A stretch of 64,000 nt of DNA, from contig NC_014041.1 of NCBI RefSeq assembly GCF_000023465.1, forward strand, positions 1,013,001 through 1,077,000, written 5' to 3'. Below are positions 38,605 to 46,525 of this stretch, one piece after another. The translations under genes were made by a program, and so were the position numbers. The stretch is from Zunongwangia profunda SM-A87. GTDB taxonomy: Bacteria; Bacteroidota; Bacteroidia; Flavobacteriales; Flavobacteriaceae. The notes below the pieces were generated by a model. It saw only the letters and a program-made list of their open reading frames with translations. It had not been told where the DNA came from and ran no database searches. The number at the start of each line of letters is the position of its first letter. The first letter of the stretch is position 1.

Positions 38605-39144
38605 TTACTCGGCATACGAATTCTTATAATCTTTACCGCTTACAATTTTAGCGATATCTTCTTCCAAGCTTTCCTGAGCAAATTCTACAAATCGGTTTAC
38701 TTCCTTCCCATTTTTATAAAAAATTATTGTGGGAACGCGATTTAAATTCACCTTCTCCTCATATTTTTCAGGAGTAGATTTACTATAATCTACTGCTATT
38801 GCAGTAAGCTTGTCTAAGTTATAACCGCTTTCATCTAATATTTTAAAGAAACGAGGAGTTTCCCTTTTACTATCCCCGCACCAGGTCCCCATAAAGATAT
38901 TTATCTCATAGTCGTTAATATTATCTTTAATAGTTTCCATAGCTTTGGCGTTTGGTTCAAACTTTTCATATCTGGGCTCAAACCATGCAGCATAGGGCTC
39001 TTGCAGTAAATCTGCCTTTTTAAATTTTCCTAGGAGCATACTTTGTTGAGTAGTAATCTGCTCGTTATTTTTACTCTCTTTGGATATATTTACGGTGCTA
39101 CAACCTAATAATACAGCGACCATAAAAGGAATAAATTTAGTCAT
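38605..39144 (-). CDS. thioredoxin-like lipoprotein with single active-site cysteine
   Basis: 179 aa. A lipoprotein signal (VAVLLGC, Cys15) leads to a thioredoxin fold. The active-site position reads WCGDS (88-92): the first Cys is kept but the second is Ser, so it cannot form the normal dithiol. cis-Pro is present in NRVPTIIFY. Such monothiol forms act in mixed-disulfide chemistry or have lost redox activity. It follows gpmI by 19 bases and is probably cotranscribed. Confidence 0.85.
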   Translation of the reverse strand: MTKFIPFMVAVLLGCSTVNISKESKNNEQITTQQSMLLGKFKKADLLQEPYAAWFEPRYEKFEPNAKAMETIKDNINDYEINIFMGTWCGDSKRETPRFFKILDESGYNLDKLTAIAVDYSKSTPEKYEEKVNLNRVPTIIFYKNGKEVNRFVEFAQESLEEDIAKIVSGKDYKNSYAE

Positions 39145-39163
39145 TTTATCTGTGGCTTATTTA

Positions 39164-40681
39164 TTAAATTAAGGGATCCTGAGTCATTAATTCTGGTTTT
39201 TCAATTCCCATTAATTTTAAAATTGTTGGTGCAATATCGCCTAATTTACCACTTTTTATCTCTTTTACATCTTTATCTAAAAGAATTAATGGCACGGGGT
39301 TAGTGGTATGCGCAGTATTAGGAGAGCCATCTTCATTAATCATGGTTTCACTATTACCGTGATCTGCGATTACTATTACAGAATAATCATTATCCATTGC
39401 TGCCGTACATACATCTTTAGCACATTCATCTACGGTTTCGCATGCTTTAACTGCCGCTTCAAAAACACCGGTATGGCCAACCATATCTGGGTTAGCAAAA
39501 TTTAAACAAATAAAATCAGCAGATTTTTTATTTAATTCTGGAATAATTTTATCCCTAATTTCATAGGCGCTCATTTCTGGTTGTAGATCATATGTAGCTA
39601 CTTTGGGGGAGTTGCACATAATTCTTCTTTCTCCTTTAAAAGGTTCTTCACGCCCGCCCGAGAAGAAAAATGTAACGTGTGGATATTTTTCGGTTTCAGC
39701 AATTCTTATTTGCTTTTTACCTACAAATTCTAATACCTCACCTAAAGTACTTTTTATATTTTCTTTTTTAAAGATAACGTTTATGTTTTTGAAGCTATCA
39801 TCATATTTAGTCAGCGTTACATAATATAAAGGCATTTTCTTCATATCGTATTCTGGAAAATCGTCCTGACTTAAGGCTTGTGTTAATTGTCTACCACGAT
39901 CTGTTCTAAAATTAAAGAAAATGACCACATCTTTTTCCTGTAATTTAGCAACAGGCGTGCCATCTTCGCTGGTAACAACAATTGGCTTGATAAATTCATC
40001 GGTAATACCTTCATCATAACTTTCCTGTATAGCCTGAACGGGATTTTGAGTTTTTTTGCCTTCTCCTTTTACAATCAGATCATAAGCTTTTTCTTCTCGT
40101 TCCCATCGTTTATCTCGATCCATCGCGTAATAGCGGCCAATTATAGATGCTAATTTACCATTGGTTTCCTTTAAATGCTCTTGTATCTCCTCTACAAAAC
40201 CTTTACCAGAATGTGGATCAACGTCACGACCATCTGTAAAGGCGTGTAAATATTTACTAGTTATACCATAATCTTCAGCTGCACTTAAAAGCCCTTTAAT
40301 ATGCTTAATGTGAGAGTGTACACCACCATCACTTAAAAGCCCCATAAAGTGAATAGGCTTATCATTTTTTTTGGCATATTCAAATGCTTCGCGCAATGCA
40401 GGCTCTTCAATAAGTGTTTTGTTTTCTACGGCCTGATTGATCTTTACCAAGTCCTGATATACTACACGACCCGCTCCCAGGTTCATATGTCCCACTTCAC
40501 TATTTCCCATTTGTCCTTCAGGTAAACCAACATTCATTCCGTCAGTTCTTAACTGGGCATGTGGATACTTTGCAGAAATTTCGTCTATAAATGGAGTTTT
40601 GGCTTTGGCAACAGCAGAGACTTCTTCATTTTGAGTTTGTCCCCAACCGTCTAATATCATCAATAATACCTTCTTGTTCAT
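39164..40681 (-). CDS. gpmI: 2,3-bisphosphoglycerate-independent phosphoglycerate mutase
   Basis: Interconverts 3- and 2-phosphoglycerate, with two Mn ions and a phosphoserine intermediate. 505 aa from ATG at 40681 (MNKKVLLMILDGWG); 12 extra residues upstream in the open frame do not look native. Motifs: LMILDGWG, QMGNSEVGHMNLGAGR (catalytic Ser), GGVHSHIKH, DGRDVDPHSG, FFNFRTDRGRQLTQ and VIADHGNSE. The thioredoxin-like lipoprotein follows closely. Confidence 0.97.
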   Translation of the reverse strand: MNKKVLLMILDGWGQTQNEEVSAVAKAKTPFIDEISAKYPHAQLRTDGMNVGLPEGQMGNSEVGHMNLGAGRVVYQDLVKINQAVENKTLIEEPALREAFEYAKKNDKPIHFMGLLSDGGVHSHIKHIKGLLSAAEDYGITSKYLHAFTDGRDVDPHSGKGFVEEIQEHLKETNGKLASIIGRYYAMDRDKRWEREEKAYDLIVKGEGKKTQNPVQAIQESYDEGITDEFIKPIVVTSEDGTPVAKLQEKDVVIFFNFRTDRGRQLTQALSQDDFPEYDMKKMPLYYVTLTKYDDSFKNINVIFKKENIKSTLGEVLEFVGKKQIRIAETEKYPHVTFFFSGGREEPFKGERRIMCNSPKVATYDLQPEMSAYEIRDKIIPELNKKSADFICLNFANPDMVGHTGVFEAAVKACETVDECAKDVCTAAMDNDYSVIVIADHGNSETMINEDGSPNTAHTTNPVPLILLDKDVKEIKSGKLGDIAPTILKLMGIEKPELMTQDPLI

Positions 40682-41064
40682 CGTAATGGTGTAAATTTTG
40701 GATAAATATAAAAACAAATTAAAAGTTGGCTAAAAGAAGCCCCCTTAATCTTTTATTAAAGTTATCGACTTTTTGGCGAAAAAAATGAATGTTTTGAAAT
40801 AATTCTTACGAAAACGTTTTAAAATATTAATTATTCACTTTTGTAATTAATTTTAACAAAATTAAATTTTAAATTTTAACATTTTATAATTGAGTTTATA
40901 CAATATCGATGCTCACTATACGTTTCTTGCTTAGATCTGTTAGTGATTTGTTTAAGGTGTTTAATAGGTTATGTTCCAGATAAATGCCATAAAAATTGTG
41001 CAGATATGTTATTTTTTGTATGTTGGCAAAAATTTTAGATAAAATTAACAAAACAAACCCCAGA
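40682..41064. other. intergenic region between gpmI and the L,D-transpeptidase gene
   Basis: About 380 bases, very AT-rich, holding the divergent promoters of both genes. Reading frames here are short and lack family features. No repeat or RNA gene was recognised. Confidence 0.6.
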
Positions 41065-41826
41065 ATGACGAAACGATTAATGGCTGTAGCGGTAGTTTTA
41101 ATGTTTTCAACTGCCTTTTCGGGATCCACCTCCATCACAGAAATTCCTATTAAAAAAGAGCAAAAATTATTAGCAGAATTAAATAATTTTGAAGTAAAAA
41201 GAACCGAGCTTACTTTTGAAGATAAGGTTGGGATGCTTTACGACACCTTTAAAGATAAAAGTGAAAGTATGCCACTGCTTGGAACTTTTGAAAATGCTAT
41301 GAAAGGTTATTATAAACTGGAAGATGAGGGTAAAGTAAAAAATAAGATACTTACTATCATAGACTTTGACCTTTCTTCTAAAAAGAAAAGGTTTTGGGTT
41401 TTAGATATGGAACATCAAGAAGTAATATTTAATACCTACACATCTCACGGCAAAAATTCTGGTTGGGAATTTGCTAAAACCTTCTCTAATGCAGTAAATA
41501 GTCATAAAAGTAGTTTAGGTTTTTATGTGACCGGCGAAACTTACTATGGTAAAAATGGGCTGTCGCTTTTTATAGATGGGATGGAGAAAAACTTTAATAG
41601 TAATGCAAGAAAACGCTATGTAGTTATTCATGGATCTGACTATGTAACCGAAAAGTTTATTGATAGTAGAGGTAGGGCCGGCCGTAGTTATGGTTGTCCT
41701 GCGATACCCAGACTTATTTCTAAAGAGATTATCAACACAATAAAAGGGAAATCTGTTGTTTATATCAATAAGAGTTCTAAGGATTATTTATCCGGGAGTA
41801 CTTTCTTAAATGAGAAAGCTTCTTAA
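41065..41826 (+). CDS. murein L,D-transpeptidase catalytic-domain family protein
   Basis: 253 aa from ATG at 41065, which starts a good signal peptide (MTKRLMAVAVVLMFSTAFS). The C-terminal half has the catalytic His in VVIHGSDYV (about 189) and Cys in GRSYGCPAI (about 211), the HxxD...SxGC signature of YkuD-like enzymes, and FWVLDMEHQEVIFNTYTSHGK upstream. These enzymes act on peptidoglycan stem peptides in the periplasm. Stands alone, followed by a perfect terminator. Confidence 0.88.
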   Translation: MTKRLMAVAVVLMFSTAFSGSTSITEIPIKKEQKLLAELNNFEVKRTELTFEDKVGMLYDTFKDKSESMPLLGTFENAMKGYYKLEDEGKVKNKILTIIDFDLSSKKKRFWVLDMEHQEVIFNTYTSHGKNSGWEFAKTFSNAVNSHKSSLGFYVTGETYYGKNGLSLFIDGMEKNFNSNARKRYVVIHGSDYVTEKFIDSRGRAGRSYGCPAIPRLISKEIINTIKGKSVVYINKSSKDYLSGSTFLNEKAS

Positions 41827-41852
41827 TAAAAAAGCAATTTATAAGATAGTTT

Positions 41853-41897
41853 AAAAAAACAGAGGCTGAAATTATATAATTTCAGCCTCTGTTTTTT
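41853..41897 (+). terminator. bidirectional rho-independent terminator
   Basis: A perfect stem of at least 18 bp with a TATA loop, flanked by seven A's and seven T's, 26 bases after the L,D-transpeptidase stop. It could also serve the convergent acetyltransferase/ClpP transcript. Confidence 0.92.
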
Positions 41898-42013
41898 TAT
41901 CATCCTGATAGCTATTGGTGTCATCGGGATATCCTTAAAAATAAAAAGATGTTCAATCATCTACTGCCTCATAGGTTATTCATATACCCTGAAGATTTTC
42001 CTGATTGGATTTA

Positions 42014-42301
42014 TTAAGCCCTAACATCTGAGTACTCGCTATATCGATCAAACATCACTTCGGCAAACGGGCACAATGGTTCAATTTTAAGATTGTTATT
42101 TCGCGCAAAATGAACTGCTGCTGCTACCAATTCAGTAGCTTTTCCCTGCCCTTCGTACTGGCGTTTTACTTCAGTATGATCGATGGTGATAACGCCTTCT
42201 GAATTTTTGGTATACGTAAGTTCGGCAATAGTGCCTTTTTCACCTTCCATATAAAACATGCCCATGCGGTCGTTTTCTCTATGTTTAATTGGGCTTTCCA
42301 T
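42014..42301 (-). CDS. GNAT-like N-acetyltransferase (COG2388 type)
   Basis: 95 aa, a minimal acetyltransferase fold as in human GTLF3B-like proteins. The acetyl-CoA loop is EVKRQYEGQGKATELVAAAV (about 43-62), and LCPFAEVMFDRY near the end is typical for this small family. The natural substrate is unknown. Starts 5 bases after the clpP-like gene, so they share a transcript. Confidence 0.85.
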   Translation of the reverse strand: MESPIKHRENDRMGMFYMEGEKGTIAELTYTKNSEGVITIDHTEVKRQYEGQGKATELVAAAVHFARNNNLKIEPLCPFAEVMFDRYSEYSDVRA

Positions 42302-42306
42302 AATTA

Positions 42307-42855
42307 TTATTTTAAAATAGCGTCAACAATGCCGTAATCCAGAGATTCCTTTGCATCCATCCAGTAATCACGATTAAAATCTTTCATTACCTTTTCTACT
42401 GTTTGACCGCAATTTTCAGCAAGTATTTTAGCGCTAAGTTCTTTGGTTTTTAAAATTTCTGTGGCTTGAATTTCAATATTGGACGCCTGACCTCTGGCAC
42501 CACCAGAAGGTTGGTGAATCATAACCTTAGCATGTGGTTGAATAAAGCGCCTTCCTTTTTTTCCTGCAGAAAGAAGTATAGATCCCATGGACGCTGCAAG
42601 ACCGGTGCAAATAGTGGAAACCGGCGCATCTATAGCCTGGATGGTATCATAAATGGCAAAACCATCGGTTACATAGCCACCCGGACTATTAATGTAAAGT
42701 TGGATTTCTTCTTTTCCTTCCAAATCAAGATAGATTAAACGATCGATAACGTGTTTGGCCGATTTATCATCAACAGGTCCCCACATAAAAATTTTACGTT
42801 CGTCTAAGAATTTAGCGTCTATTTTATCCTGAATTTTTCCTGGCTTATCTTTCAT
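42307..42855 (-). CDS. ClpP-like serine protease subunit
   Basis: 182 aa, shorter than the usual 195-225 aa housekeeping ClpP. The triad is intact: Ser89 in GLAASMGSILL, His114 in VMIHQPSGG and Asp163 in NRDYWMDAKESLDYG. Also present is YINSPGGYVTDG for oligomer/substrate binding. No clpX follows, which with the short N-terminus suggests a paralogue rather than the main ClpP. A ClpS adaptor is encoded far off in the window. Confidence 0.88.
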   Translation of the reverse strand: MKDKPGKIQDKIDAKFLDERKIFMWGPVDDKSAKHVIDRLIYLDLEGKEEIQLYINSPGGYVTDGFAIYDTIQAIDAPVSTICTGLAASMGSILLSAGKKGRRFIQPHAKVMIHQPSGGARGQASNIEIQATEILKTKELSAKILAENCGQTVEKVMKDFNRDYWMDAKESLDYGIVDAILK

Positions 42856-42898
42856 TATGATTTCTTTTCAAAAAATTATTATCCTATAAAAATAGAAT

Positions 42899-42906
42899 TA
42901 ATTTTG
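42899..42906 (+). promoter_or_regulatory. promoter of the GNAT gene, -7 box
   Basis: TAATTTTG, 14 bases upstream of the TTG start at 42921. Confidence 0.45.
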
Positions 42907-42920
42907 AAGAAAAATAAAAT

Positions 42921-43346
42921 TTGGAGCTTTCATTTAACAGGATTTTAAAGGGAGAGATTGATCTTATTATTCCACTCATCCAACAACTTGCCATAACGTC
43001 TATTTCAGCGGAAATTTTAAAAGAACGATTTAATCAGATGTTTTCTCAAAACTATACCTGTTATGGTATTTTTGATGAAAATGAAATTATAGGTGTTTTT
43101 GGGATATGGGAAATGACCAGGCATTATGCCGGTAAAATGTATGAAGTAGATCATATAGTAATAGCTGAAGAATATCGAGGAAAAGGAATAGGGAAACAGT
43201 TATTTTCTTTTATAGACGAACTCGCCAGAAAAAATAAGGCTGCTACGGTGGAATTAAATACGTATGTTGAAAATTTTAGGTCTCATAAATTCTATATGAA
43301 CGAAGGTTATGTGATTAGAGGTTATCATTTCCAGAAAAAATATTGA
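42921..43346 (+). CDS. GNAT family N-acetyltransferase
   Basis: 141 aa. Classic GNAT order: beta strands (YGIFDENEIIGVFGIWE), the CoA pyrophosphate loop IAEEYRGKGIGKQLFSFI (about 80-97), and the C-terminal KFYMNEGYVIRGYHF. The substrate is not predictable. The only start giving the full fold is TTG at 42921. It is the last gene before tRNA-Gly. Confidence 0.85.
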   Translation: MELSFNRILKGEIDLIIPLIQQLAITSISAEILKERFNQMFSQNYTCYGIFDENEIIGVFGIWEMTRHYAGKMYEVDHIVIAEEYRGKGIGKQLFSFIDELARKNKAATVELNTYVENFRSHKFYMNEGYVIRGYHFQKKY

Positions 43347-43377
43347 AAAATATTTGGAGAAAAACCCTAATCTAATT

Positions 43378-43385
43378 TATATTTG
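43378..43385 (+). promoter_or_regulatory. tRNA-Gly promoter, -7 box
   Basis: TATATTTG, 12 bases upstream of the tRNA; a TTG lies 21 bases further upstream (43354-43356). The same octamer precedes tRNA-Arg. Confidence 0.6.
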
Positions 43386-43397
43386 CCATCGCTTTAG

Positions 43398-43470
43398 GCG
43401 GGAGTAGCTCAGTTGGTAGAGCGTCAGCCTTCCAAGCTGAATGTCGCCGGTTCGAACCCGGTCTCCCGCT
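43398..43470 (+). tRNA. tRNA-Gly (anticodon TCC)
   Basis: 73 bases folding as a cloverleaf: acceptor GCGGGAG / CTCCCGC, D arm with AGCTCAGTTGGTAGAGC, anticodon stem TCAGC / GCTGA around loop CTTCCAA, and T arm with GGTTCGAACC. The 3' CCA is not encoded. Confidence 0.97.
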
Positions 43471-43473
43471 CTT

Positions 43474-43510
43474 AAAAACCCTGTTAGTACATCTGGCAGG
43501 GTTTTCTTTT
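43474..43510 (+). terminator. terminator after tRNA-Gly
   Basis: 9-bp stem AAAACCCTG / CAGGGTTTT (43475-43483 with 43497-43505) followed by T-rich sequence, right behind the tRNA. A second hairpin with T-run lies at 43570-43597. Confidence 0.8.
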
Positions 43511-43800
43511 ATAACAATATATCAGTTCTGAAATATTCGCTTTATGATTTGATATGGAAGTTATTAAAAGTAAAGCCCCGCATTGCGAGGCTTTTTAATT
43601 TCCTAAAATAGTATTTATTACGGCCATTACCTTAGGAAAAAGTTTTAATAAAATTCCCGGCAGGGTAACCACATGTTAAGGATATCAGAAGTGAACGCAA
43701 AAATATGATGAAAGAAGTAACAGCGATCACCCTAGCCGAAAATTAACCTATTAACTAACAACCAAAATTAAGTGTATAGGTACTAACTAATCAAACAATC
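43511..43800. other. intergenic region downstream of tRNA-Gly
   Basis: About 290 bases without a credible gene. The only feature is a GC-rich hairpin AAAGCC..GGCTTT with T-run at 43570-43597, likely a backup terminator on the plus strand. Confidence 0.6.
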
Positions 43801-44280
43801 TTAAGAAGCCGATAATCTGGCTAATGTATTATTGGAGACAACATTCATTGCCGTGGGATATTCTACATTTATGATTTCTATTTCTGAATCTTTTAAAAAA
43901 GGAACGATATTAAATACATTTTTTCTTTTGCATTTCAGCGTTCGTCCATCAGATGGTAAATAAGCATGGGTTATTTTTTGACCTTCTATAAAATTGTTAA
44001 AAGCATTTTTAGTGCCGCCAAAAAATATATCTATGGTTAATGAATTGATAACGTCTTCATGTTTCTTTTCAATAATAGTAATTGCTTTATTAAATGTTTC
44101 AGATTTTAATTCCTCCAAATAATCTTCTTTTGAATAAAAAAGAAGTTCTGTAATAGATGAAGAAAGTGAAGCCCCATAAACTAATACAATATTAGTTAAT
44201 TGCTGACAGTCATCTAATGCACGCTCTAAAAGTATTAGAGAATTCACAGACAAATCTGTAGGAATTAAAATCTTTCTCAT
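43801..44280 (-). CDS. UspA-like universal stress family protein
   Basis: 159 aa. The N-terminus MRKILIPTDLSVNSLILLERAL is the standard first strand and helix of a Usp fold. The C-terminal ATP loop (GxxGxxxxxxGS) is not evident, the equivalent region reading LPSDGRTLKCKRKNVFNI. It is thus probably a divergent, non-ATP-binding type. It is 76 bases downstream of a histidine kinase gene on the same strand, so a stress-response link is plausible. Confidence 0.7.
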   Translation of the reverse strand: MRKILIPTDLSVNSLILLERALDDCQQLTNIVLVYGASLSSSITELLFYSKEDYLEELKSETFNKAITIIEKKHEDVINSLTIDIFFGGTKNAFNNFIEGQKITHAYLPSDGRTLKCKRKNVFNIVPFLKDSEIEIINVEYPTAMNVVSNNTLARLSAS

Positions 44281-44356
44281 AGCAATTTTGTTTGTAACAA
44301 ACTTATCCTATACTTGTTAAAATGCTATTAATACCAGATTAAAATGTCATTAGAAT

Positions 44357-45715
44357 TTATGGTGCGATAGGAATCTTAATTTCCATTATAGTGCCCTCGG
44401 CTTTAGAAGAAGTAGCTATAACACTGCCATTGTGCATTTTAATTACATTTCGAGTAAGTGGAAGACCAATTCCGTAACCATGAAAATTTTCCGTATTACT
44501 ACCCCTAAAAAACGGATCGAAGATATAAGGAAGTTCATTTTCTGGAATACCAATACCTTTATCTTTTACGGTGATAATTACATTTTTGTCTGAAGCTGCC
44601 AACGCAAAATTTACTTTCCTGTTTTTGGAATATTTACAGGCATTCATAACTACATTGGATATTGCCAGATGTAATAATTGAGTATTGCCGTTTACTGTGA
44701 GTTTATCAGGGTTTTCTGGTAATGAATCAAAATCCAGATGAATCACAGCTTCGGGATAAATTTTCTCTACAGTTTCTTTAACATCGATTACAAGTTCGTC
44801 TATTCTTAAGCTGATAAAGGTCTGTGCTTTACCATCATAACCAGTTTGAGCTAAAAACAATAAAGCTTTGGTTTTTTTATCGAGTTTGCCGGCATCTTCT
44901 AGAATATTTTTTAGTGATATAATGTATTCTTCTTTAGAACGTTCTTTTGCAAGGGTGACATCGGCTTCACCAATAATTGAAGTAAGCGGCGTGTTTAGTT
45001 CATGAGAGGCATTGCTTATAAAATTTTTTTGCGTTTCGAAGGAGGTTTCGAGCCTGTTAAGCATATTGTTAAAAGTAGAAGTAAGGCTGCGTAGCTCCTC
45101 GTTATCTTGAGGTTCTTTTAGACGAAAATTGAGATTTTCGGTACTGATTTTTTTCATATCACCAATAATCATTTGAAGGGGTCTAAGAACCCTTCTGGAA
45201 AAAAACCAGGCAATAAAAATAATGATCAAAATGGATATTAGAGAAGCGATAAAAAGGAGATTCCTTAAATAAACTATATGATGGGTATTGTAATAGTTTT
45301 CTGCGGAAACAATGACCAGGTAATCTTTGCCGCGATTATGGTATTTGATTCCTGAATAAAATGTGTTTTTATTTTTATAATATGCCCGTTTTAAATTTTC
45401 GATCTCTTCAAGGAAGGAAACTGGGATAGATAGATTGGATTTTGAATGAATATCAAACTGTTGTAAATCAATAATTGTTATTTTTTCATTAGGTAATTCT
45501 TCCAGAAAATCCTGGCGTATCTCTTTAACGACATTAATATCCTGGTCGTCCTCTAACTCGATCTTAGCCATGGTAATCGCCCTAATCTCCAGTCTTTTGT
45601 AAAAATCTGTGTACGAATAATCACTAATAGAAAAAAAGATAAAACCGCTAAACACAAGAATGTAAGCAAGGAATATAGAAGTAAGAAAAAGAATAATTTT
45701 ATTCTGTGTCTTCAT
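44357..45715 (-). CDS. sensor histidine kinase with HAMP domain
   Basis: 452 aa. Two membrane helices (about 8-30 and 152-172) flank a periplasmic sensor region. HAMP follows (about 173-226), then the H-box FISNASHELNTPLTSIIGE (phospho-His about 236) and an HATPase domain with NVVMNACKYS (N box), VKDKGIGIPENEL (G1), FDPFFRG and GYGIGLPLTRN (G2). The start overlaps the response-regulator gene by 17 bases. The signal sensed is unknown. Confidence 0.94.
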   Translation of the reverse strand: MKTQNKIILFLTSIFLAYILVFSGFIFFSISDYSYTDFYKRLEIRAITMAKIELEDDQDINVVKEIRQDFLEELPNEKITIIDLQQFDIHSKSNLSIPVSFLEEIENLKRAYYKNKNTFYSGIKYHNRGKDYLVIVSAENYYNTHHIVYLRNLLFIASLISILIIIFIAWFFSRRVLRPLQMIIGDMKKISTENLNFRLKEPQDNEELRSLTSTFNNMLNRLETSFETQKNFISNASHELNTPLTSIIGEADVTLAKERSKEEYIISLKNILEDAGKLDKKTKALLFLAQTGYDGKAQTFISLRIDELVIDVKETVEKIYPEAVIHLDFDSLPENPDKLTVNGNTQLLHLAISNVVMNACKYSKNRKVNFALAASDKNVIITVKDKGIGIPENELPYIFDPFFRGSNTENFHGYGIGLPLTRNVIKMHNGSVIATSSKAEGTIMEIKIPIAP

Positions 45716-46412
45716 CGTCCTCTTTTAAAACGTAGCCCATGCCAATCACGGTGTGAATAAGTCGATCATTATTTTCCTTTTCCAGTTTTTTGCGTAGATA
45801 ATTTACATAAACATCTACCACATTGGTGCCAATATCGTAGTTTACACCCCATACATTTTCTAATAATTCGGTGCGGGAAATTACTCTGCCGGGGGCTTTT
45901 AAAAATGCAAGTAAAAGTTTATATTCTGTACTGGTAAGTGCTATTTTTTTTCCGTTTCTGGTGACTGTTTTGGAAGAGTCGTTTACTTTAATATCTGAAA
46001 ATCTATAACTGTTATCAGGGATATTTGAATTAAAATTTCTGGATCGGCGTAATAAACTTTTTACACGGGCAATAAGTTCGATAAACTTAAAAGGTTTGGC
46101 CAGGTAATCGTCGGCGCCACTATTGAGTCCCATAGCTATATTTTCTGAGCTTCCCAGTGCTGTTAAAAATAGAATAGGTACATGAGTGTTTTCTTCTCTA
46201 ACAGCTTTGCAAATTTCCAAACCATTCATTTCTGGTAACATAATATCCAGTATAAGCAGGTCAAATTTATTAGCACTTGCCATTTGGTAGCCTTCCTTTC
46301 CGTTTAAAGCAATGCTTACTTCAAATCCTTCTTCGGTGAGTCCTTTATTGATGAAGGCACAAACTTTTGCGTCGTCTTCAACAAGTAATATTTTAGCGTT
46401 CTTTGTATCCAT
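45699..46412 (-). CDS. OmpR-family response regulator
   Basis: 237 aa. The receiver domain has the acidic pair (LLVEDDAKV), phospho-acceptor Asp in LLILDIMLPEMNGLEI (about 55) and Lys in DDYLAKPF. The winged-helix DNA-binding domain includes LTSTEYKLLLAFLKAPGRVISRTELLENVWG and VDVYVNYLRKKL. Partner of the kinase encoded immediately after it in one operon. Confidence 0.95.
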   Translation of the reverse strand: MDTKNAKILLVEDDAKVCAFINKGLTEEGFEVSIALNGKEGYQMASANKFDLLILDIMLPEMNGLEICKAVREENTHVPILFLTALGSSENIAMGLNSGADDYLAKPFKFIELIARVKSLLRRSRNFNSNIPDNSYRFSDIKVNDSSKTVTRNGKKIALTSTEYKLLLAFLKAPGRVISRTELLENVWGVNYDIGTNVVDVYVNYLRKKLEKENNDRLIHTVIGMGYVLKEDDEDTE

Positions 46413-46473
46413 AGTAATTCTAGCTATGCCTAAAATAAAAAGAAATTTTTCAATTCAGGACGAAATTGGGTAA

Positions 46474-46500
46474 TAAAAAAGCGGCTGTTAAAGCCGCTTT
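46474..46500 (-). terminator. rho-independent terminator of rho
   Basis: 9-bp stem AAAGCGGCT / AGCCGCTTT (46478-46486 with 46492-46500), with a T-run on the minus strand, 26 bases after the rho stop. Confidence 0.85.
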
Positions 46501-46525
46501 CTATAATTCTAAAGAAATCTTTTAA

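Noticed and set aside
40896..41138. 80-codon minus-strand frame in the gpmI/L,D-transpeptidase spacer
   Set aside because: It covers the signal-peptide region of the L,D-transpeptidase gene in antisense and shows no domain.
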